In this document: positions 1 through 10,200 of the stretch, piece after piece
Position numbering within the stretch: position 1 is the stretch's first letter
Layout of the letters: each line of letters begins with the position of its first letter
Assembly (NCBI GenBank): GCA_903928955.1
Contig: CAIYTD010000310.1
Coordinates: 1-20,772, forward strand
Length of the DNA: 20,772 nucleotides
Reading direction: 5' to 3'
DNA from: Oligoflexia bacterium
GTDB lineage: Bacteria; Bdellovibrionota; UBA1018
Notes under the pieces: generated by a model
What the model was told of the DNA's origin: nothing
The model's database searches: none
What the model saw: only the letters and a program-made list of their open reading frames with translations
Made by a program: the position numbers and the translations under genes

Positions 1-45
1 AGCGTCAGTTAAATCGGACTCATAATGTGTCTGTTCAAAACTCAT
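1..45 (-). CDS. IS5-family transposase, N-terminal 15 codons only
   Basis: The minus strand reads MSFEQTHYESDLTDA and then leaves the window. The (Y)xSDLTDA motif close to the initiator is the typical N-terminus of IS5/IS402-group DDE transposases, where it is followed by a QW..IEPLLP stretch that lies outside this window. A G-rich ribosome-binding stretch (GGGGG, then CAAGC) sits just before the ATG at 43-45. Catalytic residues cannot be examined. The assignment rests on this short N-terminus together with the terminus and promoter to its right. Confidence 0.7.
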   Translation of the reverse strand, partial: MSFEQTHYESDLTDA

Positions 46-84
46 GCTTGCCCCCTGTATAATTTACGAAGTTATAGCAGGGGG

Positions 85-114
85 ATTTTAGTTTGCACTG
101 CGTCAAATTGTCAA
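85..114 (-). promoter_or_regulatory. Predicted sigma70-type promoter of the transposase
   Basis: On the minus strand TTGACA (109-114) and TAAAAT (85-90) are separated by 18 bases, and the transposase ATG follows about 40 bases downstream. It points away from the interrupted RCC1 gene, so it would not drive that gene. Confidence 0.5.
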
Positions 115-137
115 TTACGGGCTTTTAAAACAGACTC

Positions 138-215
138 TTAGGTGTTGGTGCCTTTCATGGATGCGCAATCATAAATCATCAAGTAAAATGCTGGGGGAGT
201 AATCTCTCAGGGCAA
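138..215 (+). pseudogene. Severed RCC1-repeat coding segment at the IS junction
   Basis: In frame with the large gene that follows, bases 138-215 encode LGVGAFHGCAIINHQVKCWG and then SNLSGQ. This matches the next repeat in the same protein (LSVGGYHSCAIDRRRVKCWG, then RNEMGQLGNG) position for position. The segment contains no ATG, GTG or TTG codon, and the frame is closed by a stop inside the IS. It is therefore coding sequence of an originally longer gene whose 5' part, probably including a signal peptide, was separated by the insertion. Confidence 0.75.
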
Positions 216-3200
216 GTGGGGAATGGGTCTAGTTTGGAATATCCTGATACAGCATTTCCAGTAAAGAACTTATCAGATGAAGTGACTCAGCTCTCAGTAG
301 GGGGCTACCACTCCTGTGCTATTGATCGGCGTAGGGTGAAGTGTTGGGGTAGAAATGAAATGGGTCAATTGGGTAATGGTACCACTCAGCCAGCTTTTGA
401 AGCTACTGAGGTAAAAAATCTTCCGTTTCCGGTTCAGAAAGTAGTAGCTGGCATGGATCGTACCTGTGCGATTGCGGCTGGGAAACTGTATTGCTGGGGA
501 GCAAATGACTTTGATCAAATTGGGTATATCCTCGGAAAAACTCGGCCTAATGCATATGCATTGGGATCTCCAAGCGCTTTTGGTCCTGCGCTGATGGATT
601 ATTATTCAGTCCTTGAACCAATTGAAATGGTTTTTCCTTGGAATATCAGAGACGTGGCACTGAGTGCAGATCAGACCTATGTTCTTATAGAGGATGGCAA
701 AGTTTTTGGTTTGGGAGGCTATTATCGAAAGTCTAGGGCCAGAGAAGCCCATGGGCCTCGATGGGCTGTACCTATCAGTCATTTAGTTAATTTAAAGTAT
801 CCGGTTGATTCATTAATGAGTAGTCCCGATCAAACATGCGGCTTGAGCAAAAATAAGATTCAATGTTGGAAGTCCAATAGTTTTAATGGTTCTTTTAATC
901 AATCTGATGATCTTATAGATCCTTCTAATATTTCTATGACGGAGGACGATTGGAGCGAATCCAATCAGATTGCATTAGGAGACGGGTATCGGTGTACTTT
1001 AAAAGAGGGCGGTCTTTCTTGTGATGGCCAGTTGAGATTAATTCCTTCAGGTTTTATTGACATCAGTTTCGAAGATGAAAGACTTGCTCTTCTTCCTGCC
1101 CTTTTATTGGATAAGGATATTAACTTTAGGCATCATGAAAAGTTTAATGGGGATGAAAAAATAAAAATTGCATCTGGACCGTCAACAGTTTGTACAGCGA
1201 CTTCCGACATCATTCGATGTTTTGGACTGCACTATCATCCAAAAATGTCCACAATAGCTAGATCCATAGATGCTCTTTTACAGGAGCGCAGATATATGAA
1301 AGGGTGGGATCCTTGGGTTAAATACGATGAAATCAATGGAGATCGTGAGTTTAGCACATCTGGATATTTGAAATTAAGTTCTTTTTATGAACGATGGATT
1401 TCCTTTTCTAAATATTACTTCCCAAGTTACGACTATGGAAGGGAATGGGAAGATTTTGGAATCGAAGGAGATGCTGGCAATGCACTTTCGCCTATTCCAA
1501 TAGAATCCATTAAGTTCAAGAAATTTGAAATTAATTTATCTCCAGATTTATCGGAAAATCTCCCAAGTGGAGCTAAAAAAGATGAAATTCCTTCTAGACC
1601 AAGTGCTGCCCCTGAACCTAGCAGTTCCACTCCACCCTCTGAGAAAGCACGCTCATCGGGTCCTGCAGCAGATTCTTCTAAAAAAGAACCCCCTGTTAGA
1701 CCTTCTCAGGCTTCTGCTTCCAAGTTCGGGGCTTCTGAGCGACCCATCGAATTAGACGATGAAAGCTTAAAATTCATTTCTACTCAAGGAACTGTTTACA
1801 ATCCAAAAGTAGTTAGCAAGAATTTGGCACCTCGAGGGTCGGCATTACGCACTTCTTCTGGTCCGGGTTTATTAGCAAAGGGAATTCAAGCGATTCTTCA
1901 TGTTGCTCCTGGAGCAATGGATCCAAACCTCTGGGCAGAGCCAGATAGTCTTTATAAGCCGACACTCGAGTCTGTTGCACTATCAGTGAAAAATTCTTTA
2001 ATCCTTGCTAACCGGTTTGGTCATAAACGGGTCGCAATCCCGCTCATTGGCGGAAAAATTTTTGCTGGAGCAATAGGAGTCAGCACTGATGTGCTGGCTG
2101 AAACCATTCTGCGTGCAGCGTTGTCAGAACAAGGCAGTGTTGAAATTGTCTGGGTTGATCAGGATCAAAAGAATTTTAATGCCCTTCAATTAGCAATGAC
2201 AAAAGTCCTGCAAGAACCTGAGTTTCAATCGAAACCCGTTCCAATGAAATCCATGCTAGGGAGCATTACTGATTTCAATCTTCATCGATGCGATGCCATT
2301 GTCAATGCAGCAAATATGGAAGTTACTTTCGGTGGGGGTATTTCAGGAGTAATTGGGATAGCTACCGGAGGTTCTGGGGAAATTAATTCATTTGCCCAAG
2401 AAATCATTAAAAATTTGAACCTCAAAATCATTGAGTCTCAAAAAGCCGGTTCAGATAGAGCAAGGAGAGCTACTCCTCCTCCATCTCCAACTCCAAATCC
2501 ACCAACGCATGCTGAACAGAATTTAGACTATTCAGCACAGCTGGGCTTAACTAACCTGGGTAATACTTGCTTTGCCAATTCCGTTCTGAAGTTTTTATTT
2601 GCGGATCCTCAATGGAGAGACCTCTTCTCTGCAGAGAATGGTTTATTAGAGGATCACCTGACGGGCCGAGATGGCTTGGAGAAACGGAATATTCTAAAAG
2701 ATTCTTTTCTCAATATATTGAGCTCTATGAATGAAAGCTATGTGAGTTTGATAGCAAATCGTCCTCAAAGAACAGAGGGCTTTGCAACTGGGCATGATGC
2801 TATTTTTAAAAATTGGAATGAGTATTTGAAAATCAGAAATCAAGACCCATCGGATGCAGGTCGCTATTTTGATCGGGAAATTCGAACGGACGCAGGTACT
2901 GGAAGAGTGACCTATCATCCCCATTATCTGAAGCAACATCAGTTTGATGCTCAAGAATATTTAACTCAACTCCTGGATGTCATAAATTTTGAAAATACCT
3001 CTATTGGATTTAGGGCTAGGTATCACTACCATCGTGTTACTGGAACTCAAGACTGGGGTGCGGTGGCAGAAGATCGGTCGCAACTTCCATTGAGTGTTCC
3101 TACTCTTGAGCATGTGCCAGGCGCTCTTCTGAGTATGGAAAGTCTATTGACAGCTTATTTTGAGCGAGAGGAATTTACCCCCGCGACTGAGAATCAATCT

Positions 3201-3653
3201 GAATTTTCTAGAGTGCCCTTTATTTTTAAAAAAAGGGGTGTAGATCCAAAATCACTGATTATTTATCTGAATCGCGCGATTCATGATGGTACTACCCGTA
3301 AAAACACTCGCCGCATTGATGCTGCTCAATCGGTTCAGATCCCCATCTTGGATGAAGAGATTGATGAGGCTGTCGATGCGGCTGCTACGCATGCGCCCAT
3401 TGTCAGGAGTAAAACCTATCATCCCGTTGCTTTTGTGATTCATCGCGGAGGATCTTCTGGGGGGCATTATGTTGCATTTCTTCGTCATCAAAGATTCAAC
3501 TCTGCATTAGACCCTCAGAAATTTTGGTTTAAACATAATGATGATAAGGTCACTGAAATTGGATCGACATTAGATTCTGTTCGGAATGATGTAAATGAAA
3601 ATTCTTCACTGATCCTCTATATTGCTGAAGATCAAATGGGTACGAGTTTATGA
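216..3653 (+). CDS. RCC1-repeat / permuted macro domain / USP-type deubiquitinase, 5'-truncated
   Basis: Residues 1-350 are RCC1-like repeats (C-A-I...V-K-C-W-G...G-Q-L-G-N-G), degenerating rightward. A Pro/Ser/Ala-rich linker covers about 450-515. Residues 520-670 resemble the C-terminal half of a macro domain (GLLAKGIQAILHVAPG; VAIPLIGGK), and 674-735 its N-terminal half (GSITDF; DAIVNAAN at 693-700; GGGISG at 706). From 775 to the end is a USP/C19 ubiquitin hydrolase: Cys box GLTNLGNTCFANSVL with Cys785, QFDAQEYL around 909-916, His box GGHYVAF with His1084, and HNDDKV with Asn1108/Asp1109. All catalytic positions are present, so protease activity is plausible. GTG at 216 is merely the first possible start and lies inside a repeat; the native start was removed by the IS, so expression is uncertain. 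The stop overlaps the next ATG (ATGA). Likely targets are ubiquitin or ADP-ribosylated proteins of a eukaryotic host (inference). Confidence 0.8.
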   Translation: MGNGSSLEYPDTAFPVKNLSDEVTQLSVGGYHSCAIDRRRVKCWGRNEMGQLGNGTTQPAFEATEVKNLPFPVQKVVAGMDRTCAIAAGKLYCWGANDFDQIGYILGKTRPNAYALGSPSAFGPALMDYYSVLEPIEMVFPWNIRDVALSADQTYVLIEDGKVFGLGGYYRKSRAREAHGPRWAVPISHLVNLKYPVDSLMSSPDQTCGLSKNKIQCWKSNSFNGSFNQSDDLIDPSNISMTEDDWSESNQIALGDGYRCTLKEGGLSCDGQLRLIPSGFIDISFEDERLALLPALLLDKDINFRHHEKFNGDEKIKIASGPSTVCTATSDIIRCFGLHYHPKMSTIARSIDALLQERRYMKGWDPWVKYDEINGDREFSTSGYLKLSSFYERWISFSKYYFPSYDYGREWEDFGIEGDAGNALSPIPIESIKFKKFEINLSPDLSENLPSGAKKDEIPSRPSAAPEPSSSTPPSEKARSSGPAADSSKKEPPVRPSQASASKFGASERPIELDDESLKFISTQGTVYNPKVVSKNLAPRGSALRTSSGPGLLAKGIQAILHVAPGAMDPNLWAEPDSLYKPTLESVALSVKNSLILANRFGHKRVAIPLIGGKIFAGAIGVSTDVLAETILRAALSEQGSVEIVWVDQDQKNFNALQLAMTKVLQEPEFQSKPVPMKSMLGSITDFNLHRCDAIVNAANMEVTFGGGISGVIGIATGGSGEINSFAQEIIKNLNLKIIESQKAGSDRARRATPPPSPTPNPPTHAEQNLDYSAQLGLTNLGNTCFANSVLKFLFADPQWRDLFSAENGLLEDHLTGRDGLEKRNILKDSFLNILSSMNESYVSLIANRPQRTEGFATGHDAIFKNWNEYLKIRNQDPSDAGRYFDREIRTDAGTGRVTYHPHYLKQHQFDAQEYLTQLLDVINFENTSIGFRARYHYHRVTGTQDWGAVAEDRSQLPLSVPTLEHVPGALLSMESLLTAYFEREEFTPATENQSEFSRVPFIFKKRGVDPKSLIIYLNRAIHDGTTRKNTRRIDAAQSVQIPILDEEIDEAVDAAATHAPIVRSKTYHPVAFVIHRGGSSGGHYVAFLRHQRFNSALDPQKFWFKHNDDKVTEIGSTLDSVRNDVNENSSLILYIAEDQMGTSL

Positions 3654-6600
3654 AAAAAAAGATTGGGATTATTTTTGCTGTAAGTGCTCTCCTGGGTGTT
3701 TCATATGCGGGATTATTTTTGGGTCATTCCTTGCATCGATTAGACCAGGGAGGTTCTGGGGCTGATTTAGGTGCTTCCGCTTCTCGAGAGGGTGTTCCTT
3801 TTTTTGAGCGTCCTCAAGCGATGATTGAGTCTTTTATCTCTGGAAAGATCCCAGAATGTGCACGTTTTGCAAGCACTTCCAGGGCAGCAATAGTTCAGAT
3901 TACGAGTTGCTATTTTCCGGATGAGCCTTTGAATTCCGTTGCGTTGGCGTACTATGGTAATTGTTTTTTAGAACTTCCTCAGCTCCTGACTAAAATTCGA
4001 GATATCGGCTGTAAAAAGAAAATTTCTCTCTTAATCGAAACGGTTTTGGATGATGTGGTTGCCAATCAATTTCATCCGAAACATGACTTGTCATTCAATA
4101 CAAGTGCTTCGAGTTCCTCGAGTGGATCAGATTGGAAATCCAAGGGATTTGATATGCATCTGCGTTGGATGAGCCGGTGGAAGAATACACAACTGGAGCA
4201 TTCTACAGATGAAAGGTACATTGATGAGGTTTATCGACTTTGGTCGAATAAACTCGGAAGAATTTTAGCTCAGGACCATGTTCTTCCTAAAGGTTTTGAA
4301 GAAAAAATTGATTTTGCTAGTGCAGTTTTTCAATTGATTCTGGATCAGAAGGAAGCTGTGCATCCTGAATTTATTATCCGATTCCTAGTTCATACGATCG
4401 ATCTCCTACAAGAGAGAATGGATCTCTGGAAGCGCATTCATGGAGTGAATTGTACGTTTATGGATTGTTCACTGACTCAAGAGTCGCCTGATCTTGCGAG
4501 TTTAGTTTGGGTCTTGGGTCATTTTTTTGATTCCAAACCTCAGATTCCAGCCTATGTAGGTCAGAGCTCCCCTCAGATTCAAAATTTAGTAAACGCACTC
4601 ATTGGCATTCAACCTCAAATAGTGGCTGAGATCCGAAGCGCTGCTGCTGCGTCCGATGGAGAGTTACAGGATGAGACAGAGTTTTCTACGCCGTGGCGCA
4701 GGCTGCGAATGAAAAGTCATTTTTTTCGAAAAATGTCAGATCTTTATGCAAAAAAAGGTATTTTTGAAGATCCCACTCAAACCCTCCTTTCAGGGCTCAC
4801 AGAGGGTGTGATCCAGCATACTGTCACGACTCTTCAAAAAATAATGACTTCTCTTACGCAAGTTTCTGCAAAAGTTGCGGCGGATCGGGCTGGGTTTTTC
4901 CAAAATCTGATAGCAGAAGGACATCAGGAAGAAAAAACGATTCATTTAAACAATGAATTGAAAAGAAAAACAAAAGAGTTAGGTCATTTATTAGATCAAC
5001 TTCAGGCAACTCAATATGCATTTCAAAGTACCGAGCGTGAGCTCGGGGACCGAGCAAAGGGTCTGCTGAAAGAACTCGATTCTACGGTTTTTAAACGGGA
5101 ATTGAATGAAGAATCCTTTACTCGCGAATTAGTGATTGCCCCTTCTCAAGTGCCACAACCCGGGAATTTTTTTACTCCAGGTGCAGGCTTTAAAGTCTCC
5201 AAAGGTGATTTAGTACAGATTGAGGTGGTGGGGCAATGGGCTCCCGTATGTGCTATTCAAAAGGATGATCCTCTTTCGGGCGGATTAACAGGACCGGAAG
5301 GGTATCTTCAATCCGTTCAAAATAGTAAAGCAGTAGTGAAACAGATTCAAGAATTTGAGAATCAGAGTCAATTTGAAAGTACGGATAATACTCATACTGT
5401 CTGCAAAGGTTGGAATAAATCTCAATCCGATGGACCTTCTTTTTTTAAAAGCTTACTCTCTGTGGGAGCAAATATAGCTGGGTTAGCTCTCGCGCCTGCT
5501 ACGGGAGGTGCTAGTCTTGCGATTCGTCTTGCCGCGAGCGCTGGAGTCAGTACTGGAATCAATGTATTAGGTTCTCAAGCCATTGGCGGTGATAAGCAGC
5601 ACGTTGAATCAGATCAGAATTGTCAGTCTTCTACACGAGGTAAGAGGAGAGAGGCGGGAACAAATAAATCGGTCAGTCAAATAGACACATCGAATATTCA
5701 AACGCTTTTCCAACTGGGATTGAAGTCGAAGCATGCGCCCTTGCCGGATTATCCGGCTGGAGCGCTTTTGATTGCCCATGAGGTTCAATATGGAGATCAA
5801 AAAGAATATTCTCTACAAGTTGCTCAGAAAAATAATAGTATTCTGATTCCCACAGACGGCGTCATTCAATTTATGGTGAATGATTGCCTCGGTCCAGCAC
5901 CTATCGACCCAGGGTCTCTTCGGGTTGTGTTCAAAAGGCTCGAGCCAAAAAGTAAGACGGTTAAGCTTTTAATTGATTCTTTAGAACTTGTTTTACAAAA
6001 ATTGAGGGAAAGGGCTCCTCAACTGGTCGCGATGAAATCCCTTTCGCCTGAGGATTGGAGTGAAGTGAGAACGAGGATCTTTGCAGACCTCGCTCAAACG
6101 ACAAAGGAGCTCAATCAGGGGATGCCCGAATCTATTGAAAAGGAATTTTCAAGTTTCTTAAACCATTGGATAGAAACAGCGATTGCTCAGGTAAGTAAAA
6201 AGATGAGAATGATGCATCTCTTGGAGCAAGGAGATCTCCTTGCTGACCAGGTAGGAGAACTTCAAGAGGCATTGGCACGTGCGCGATCTAATCAGAGAAT
6301 CATCGATGCGCCCCTTTATTGGGCTGAATTGGGTCTGGAACTGAGTCAAAAAAATGAAATCCAGGAAATGAAACAATTCTTTACTTTTTTTGAAGAACGA
6401 TTGAATCCGATTCTTTCTATTCTATTTTCACATGCCAAATCTTCTCTGAGTCAGGATTTCAGGTTTAAGGATCTTTTGAAATTTCCAAGTTTGAGAAATC
6501 ATTATGGCACTGAATTGAATCAAATTTCTGATCAGTTGGTGCAAATGGGAGAAGCTCTTTCTGCAAAACTTGCAGAAACGGAAGCGGTTCAAGTTCGAGA

Positions 6601-7255
6601 CCTTTTTACAGTTGCACTGCGCATGCCTGATCCTGATCTTTTGACCATTGAGTCACACAAAATCATGCCATTGGCAGATCATGCAACGACCGTCTCCGTA
6701 TGGGATGCTATCCGCGGGAAAAATAACGATGATTTGATATTGAGAATCACGCCTACTTCGATTTATAAGGGTGCAAGTTCATGTTCCAGTTTACATTTGA
6801 ATCTCAATCGTTCTACTGCTGTTGTTCAAGGAATGAGCTTAGTTTTTAAAGTCGATAATACCAAATCTATAGTAGGAAAGTACAAAACCTTATCCACTTT
6901 AGAGGATATTGAAATTCCAAAGACACAGTTATTTATTCTAAAAAATGGGTATCATTCTTTTCATCTGCATCATCCTTTTATGAATAGAATTGACTTACCT
7001 GTTTTTAAAATTAATTCACATGAAGACATTCTTGAAGTCAGCGAATTAATGGCTCAGAAATCAGGTATTGGCAGAGGCCTTTCCCCCTTTGGAGACTTCA
7101 AAATCAGTGGTGATCACTTAAGAACGGTTGCTGAAAGCGTAACTAAAAATAGAATTGAGCTGATTCATGATGTCTATTGGGTGATCAACTTGAAAGCTAA
7201 TTTAGAAGCTCAAAATCTTCCCATTCGATTAGATTCTGAGGCCGCATGCTTTTAA
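3650..7255 (+). CDS. Large exported, membrane-anchored protein with split PA-IL-like lectin domain
   Basis: The product is 1201 aa. The N-terminus MKKKIGIIFAVSALLGVSYAG is a signal anchor or uncleaved signal peptide (residues 5-25). Long helical regions follow, with a strongly charged coiled-coil-like stretch at about 415-490. Residues 505-555 (GFKVSKGDLVQIEVVGQW...GPEGY) and 699-753 (PAGALLIAHEVQYGD...IQFMVNDC) look like the two halves of a PA-IL/LecA-type beta-sandwich. Between them are about 145 residues including a glycine/alanine-rich hydrophobic segment (about 597-650, containing ANIAGLALAPATGGASLAI), possibly membrane-active. The rest is helical, and its C-terminus is not recognised. 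The gene overlaps both neighbours (4 and 10 bases), implying translational coupling. The lectin assignment is by eye from motif order; overall function is unknown, with a structural or membrane-interacting role the likeliest. Confidence 0.7.
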   Translation: MKKKIGIIFAVSALLGVSYAGLFLGHSLHRLDQGGSGADLGASASREGVPFFERPQAMIESFISGKIPECARFASTSRAAIVQITSCYFPDEPLNSVALAYYGNCFLELPQLLTKIRDIGCKKKISLLIETVLDDVVANQFHPKHDLSFNTSASSSSSGSDWKSKGFDMHLRWMSRWKNTQLEHSTDERYIDEVYRLWSNKLGRILAQDHVLPKGFEEKIDFASAVFQLILDQKEAVHPEFIIRFLVHTIDLLQERMDLWKRIHGVNCTFMDCSLTQESPDLASLVWVLGHFFDSKPQIPAYVGQSSPQIQNLVNALIGIQPQIVAEIRSAAAASDGELQDETEFSTPWRRLRMKSHFFRKMSDLYAKKGIFEDPTQTLLSGLTEGVIQHTVTTLQKIMTSLTQVSAKVAADRAGFFQNLIAEGHQEEKTIHLNNELKRKTKELGHLLDQLQATQYAFQSTERELGDRAKGLLKELDSTVFKRELNEESFTRELVIAPSQVPQPGNFFTPGAGFKVSKGDLVQIEVVGQWAPVCAIQKDDPLSGGLTGPEGYLQSVQNSKAVVKQIQEFENQSQFESTDNTHTVCKGWNKSQSDGPSFFKSLLSVGANIAGLALAPATGGASLAIRLAASAGVSTGINVLGSQAIGGDKQHVESDQNCQSSTRGKRREAGTNKSVSQIDTSNIQTLFQLGLKSKHAPLPDYPAGALLIAHEVQYGDQKEYSLQVAQKNNSILIPTDGVIQFMVNDCLGPAPIDPGSLRVVFKRLEPKSKTVKLLIDSLELVLQKLRERAPQLVAMKSLSPEDWSEVRTRIFADLAQTTKELNQGMPESIEKEFSSFLNHWIETAIAQVSKKMRMMHLLEQGDLLADQVGELQEALARARSNQRIIDAPLYWAELGLELSQKNEIQEMKQFFTFFEERLNPILSILFSHAKSSLSQDFRFKDLLKFPSLRNHYGTELNQISDQLVQMGEALSAKLAETEAVQVRDLFTVALRMPDPDLLTIESHKIMPLADHATTVSVWDAIRGKNNDDLILRITPTSIYKGASSCSSLHLNLNRSTAVVQGMSLVFKVDNTKSIVGKYKTLSTLEDIEIPKTQLFILKNGYHSFHLHHPFMNRIDLPVFKINSHEDILEVSELMAQKSGIGRGLSPFGDFKISGDHLRTVAESVTKNRIELIHDVYWVINLKANLEAQNLPIRLDSEAACF

Positions 7256-10200
7256 AAAACAAAAGCATTCGGAATTTTGGGTTATTTTTCTTATTATTTA
7301 CATTTGAAGCTTTTGCTCAAAGTCCACATAATATGTATCAGCCCACTGAATTAAAAGCTCCTGAAAAAGGTTCAGTGGGAGGGGATCTCAAAGCTTCCAT
7401 GATTCAAACAGCGGAATTAGCTCAAGGGGTTTTGTCACTTCCATTGCGAATAGAATACCCAGAGGAAAGAGGCAAGCTTCTTTATCCGTTTGCTCCTACC
7501 TATCATCCAGGAGGAGGGTTGACTGAATGGGGTGTTGGATTTCATTCAAGTCTTATGATTCGTAGGTGGAAGGAAGATCGAGATATTGATTTTCATACAG
7601 ATGAGCTTTTTAGCCCCTGGGGAGCCCTTAAGCAGGGTGGCGATGATTTTTGGTATCCAGTAGGAATGAAGAATCGGGTGAGAGTTCGATGGACGAGCGA
7701 AAGAGTAATCGAAGCCTATCTGGAGGATGGAACCACTCTTTCTTTTGGTGGACAGCAAGTTGTTGAAAGCGATAAAGGAGTTTATTCTTGGTACTTGACT
7801 CAAGCAAAAGATCTTCAAGGCAATCAGACTCAATATATCTACGAACCCAATGTGAGAAAGAATAGCCTTCCTGTTTTGAAAGAAATTTTATATGGCGGCA
7901 AATCCACTTTTCCGGCTTATCAAATTCGTTTTGATTACGATTCTATTGCACGACCTTGGTTTGAATACCGATCGGGGACTCGCTATTTGTTGGATCGTCG
8001 GATAAAGGATTTGAAAGTTTTTTCAAAAAATCTCCAGACTCAAGCATTTGAACTCTTATGGACTTATGCATTTAGTTTTTGGGAAGATCCAGCGAATCCT
8101 AGATTTTTTCTGACTCAGTCCCAAAGAGCGTTTGCAAATGGGATAATAGAACCTCCCTTTCAATTTGGTTATGAACATCCCCAGCATTCTTTTGATCATC
8201 TAGAATGGAAAGTATTGCCTGAATATGATGAAATATCTAAAAAATATACTTCTTGGTTTTATACGCCTTTTAAAGGTTCTGTCCTAGATCGGCAGGAATC
8301 AGGGGTCCCTGAAATTGAAATCAATAAAGACTTTACAGTCTTAAAAAGACAGGGAGACAGGATTGTAGAAGAACCTACTGAAATGATTAAATTTACCAAT
8401 CCTAGTTCTCCTTGCCAATATTTAACTTCTCCCTTGACACCTCGCAGTTTTTCTCGATTTTTTGGTCCCAAAGATGAATTAAGAGCTTTTCTAACAAAAA
8501 GGGCTCTTGATGAATATGATACTAAAGTAGTTCTCTGTAATAGGGATGGAACAATCACTCATGAGCAAATTCTTCCAGGACCTTGGAGAATTGGACCTGG
8601 CACTCAATTAGTCGATTTGAATCATGATGGGAAACCGGATTTGATTCGGATCATTAGTGGTGAAGATGGTGTTCGTGTGACTGCTGCTGAAAATATTTCT
8701 AGTTTAGAATCGGGTATCCAGTTTGTCGAGCGAAACGATTTTCGGACCAAAAGTGTATCTGGAAAAGTTCTATCTACGTGGGTTCAAGATTTAAATGGGG
8801 ATGGGATTCCAGATCTCATCATGCTCTATTCGACAGGCTTATTTGTTTTTTGGGGTAAAGGTAATTTTGATTTTGAACATGAACCGGAATACTTGGGGCT
8901 TTGGCATGAGGCTTCTCAGACTTATAATAATACCATAGGTGATTCAGGGGATTATACCTTTGCTGATTTTAATCAAGACGGAATGGTTGATCTCATGATT
9001 AGCTTTCAAGATTCCAGCGTCCTTTTTTTGAATCAAGTCCATCATCCTGATAAGCGCCAAAGATTATTAGAAACAAAAGTCAATTATCTGAAAGACGAAT
9101 ATGGAACGGAAACTTATCCCCAATTACTTGATTTAGCTGGGACAGGAAATCCCCAAATGGTGATTGCTTATAAGCGCAGAATTTATTCTGCTGAATTAGC
9201 CCAACCTGGAACTGGGCTCATGAAGTCAGTGAGTGACGGAAAAGGAAATGAGATTCACTTTTCGTATGCTCGAATGAAGCCTGAGCCTGGAATCAAAACA
9301 AGATCTTCTGTTTTGAGTCAAGTGGAATTCAAAACTGTGGGATCAGAACCTCTTTTTTATGAGTTTGATTTTAAAGATGCACAAATTCAATCCAGCAATC
9401 GGCATTTTCTTGGATTTGGTTCTGTCCAAAGCATGCTCAAGAGCAAAGATGGGCAACCCATTTTGATTCGGGATTTGCGTTATTTGTTTGATGAGTTTGC
9501 TCCTGGGCTTTTGCTTTCTTCTTTTGAAAAAGATGTCAGGAAAAATGATATTCAGAAATTTAATCAGACTCAATATGAATTAAAAGATATTTCCAATATC
9601 CCTGCCTATGTTGCAAAAAAAAATGAATCAGGCTTTCAATCGGATGGATCACGTACGATCGGACTTCAGAAGGAGTTTCAATACGACTCTTTGCTTTGTC
9701 CACTCAGCTCAAAGGAGATCTCTGTCCATGGTACATCCATTCAAACCCATCAAAAAGCTTCTTTATCTGCTTTAGAGTTGTTTCCTCATTGCTTAGACCA
9801 AGCAATCTCCACTCAGGGGCTGCATTCAGATTCTCGGCAGGATCTGGAAATGCAGCTCCGGATCGAACGCAATGCATTAGGGCTACCTACTCAGTATGCT
9901 TCAGGCACGACGACTCTTCAAACGATCCAATACGATTCTCAATGGAACGTATCTCAGGTTTACACTCCTTCTGAAGGCACTCAGATTTTTACCTATGAAA
10001 ACGATCTTCTCAAGCGCATTCAATCGGATTCCGGTCGGGCAGTAGAAGCATCTGTTCGAGATCCGAGCCGTGATTGGATCTTAAATCTGACGACTCACCT
10101 GAATCAGGGAGAATTTCAACAGGATTTTAGATATGATTCTTGGAATCGTTTGACTTCTCATTGGGATAACGTCAGTCAGGGTTCATCTGCTTCGCCTCTG

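Larger units (their letters stand above)
1..137 (-). mobile_element. Right-hand terminus of an IS5-family insertion sequence (partial)
   Basis: The minus strand carries the start of an IS5/IS402-type transposase with its promoter. The outer end, read inward on the minus strand, begins GAGTCTGTTTTAAAAGCC, which is the GAG...TGTTT style of terminus found in this group. I place the edge at base 137 because immediately beyond it (138 onward) the plus strand becomes a continuous RCC1 repeat reading frame, while a TAA at 126-128 inside the element blocks that frame. TTA at 138-140 could be one copy of the target duplication. The other end of the element is outside the window, so neither the opposite inverted repeat nor the second target copy can be seen. 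Confidence 0.7.

Noticed and set aside
6583..6602. Second copy of the GGTTCAAGT string as a partner attachment site
   Set aside because: It is within ordinary coding sequence, only about 9 bases match, and there is no inverted repeat beside it.
9696..9974. Plus-strand 92-codon frame inside the Rhs gene
   Set aside because: It lies entirely within YD-repeat coding sequence in another frame, as do the other internal frames of the three giant genes.
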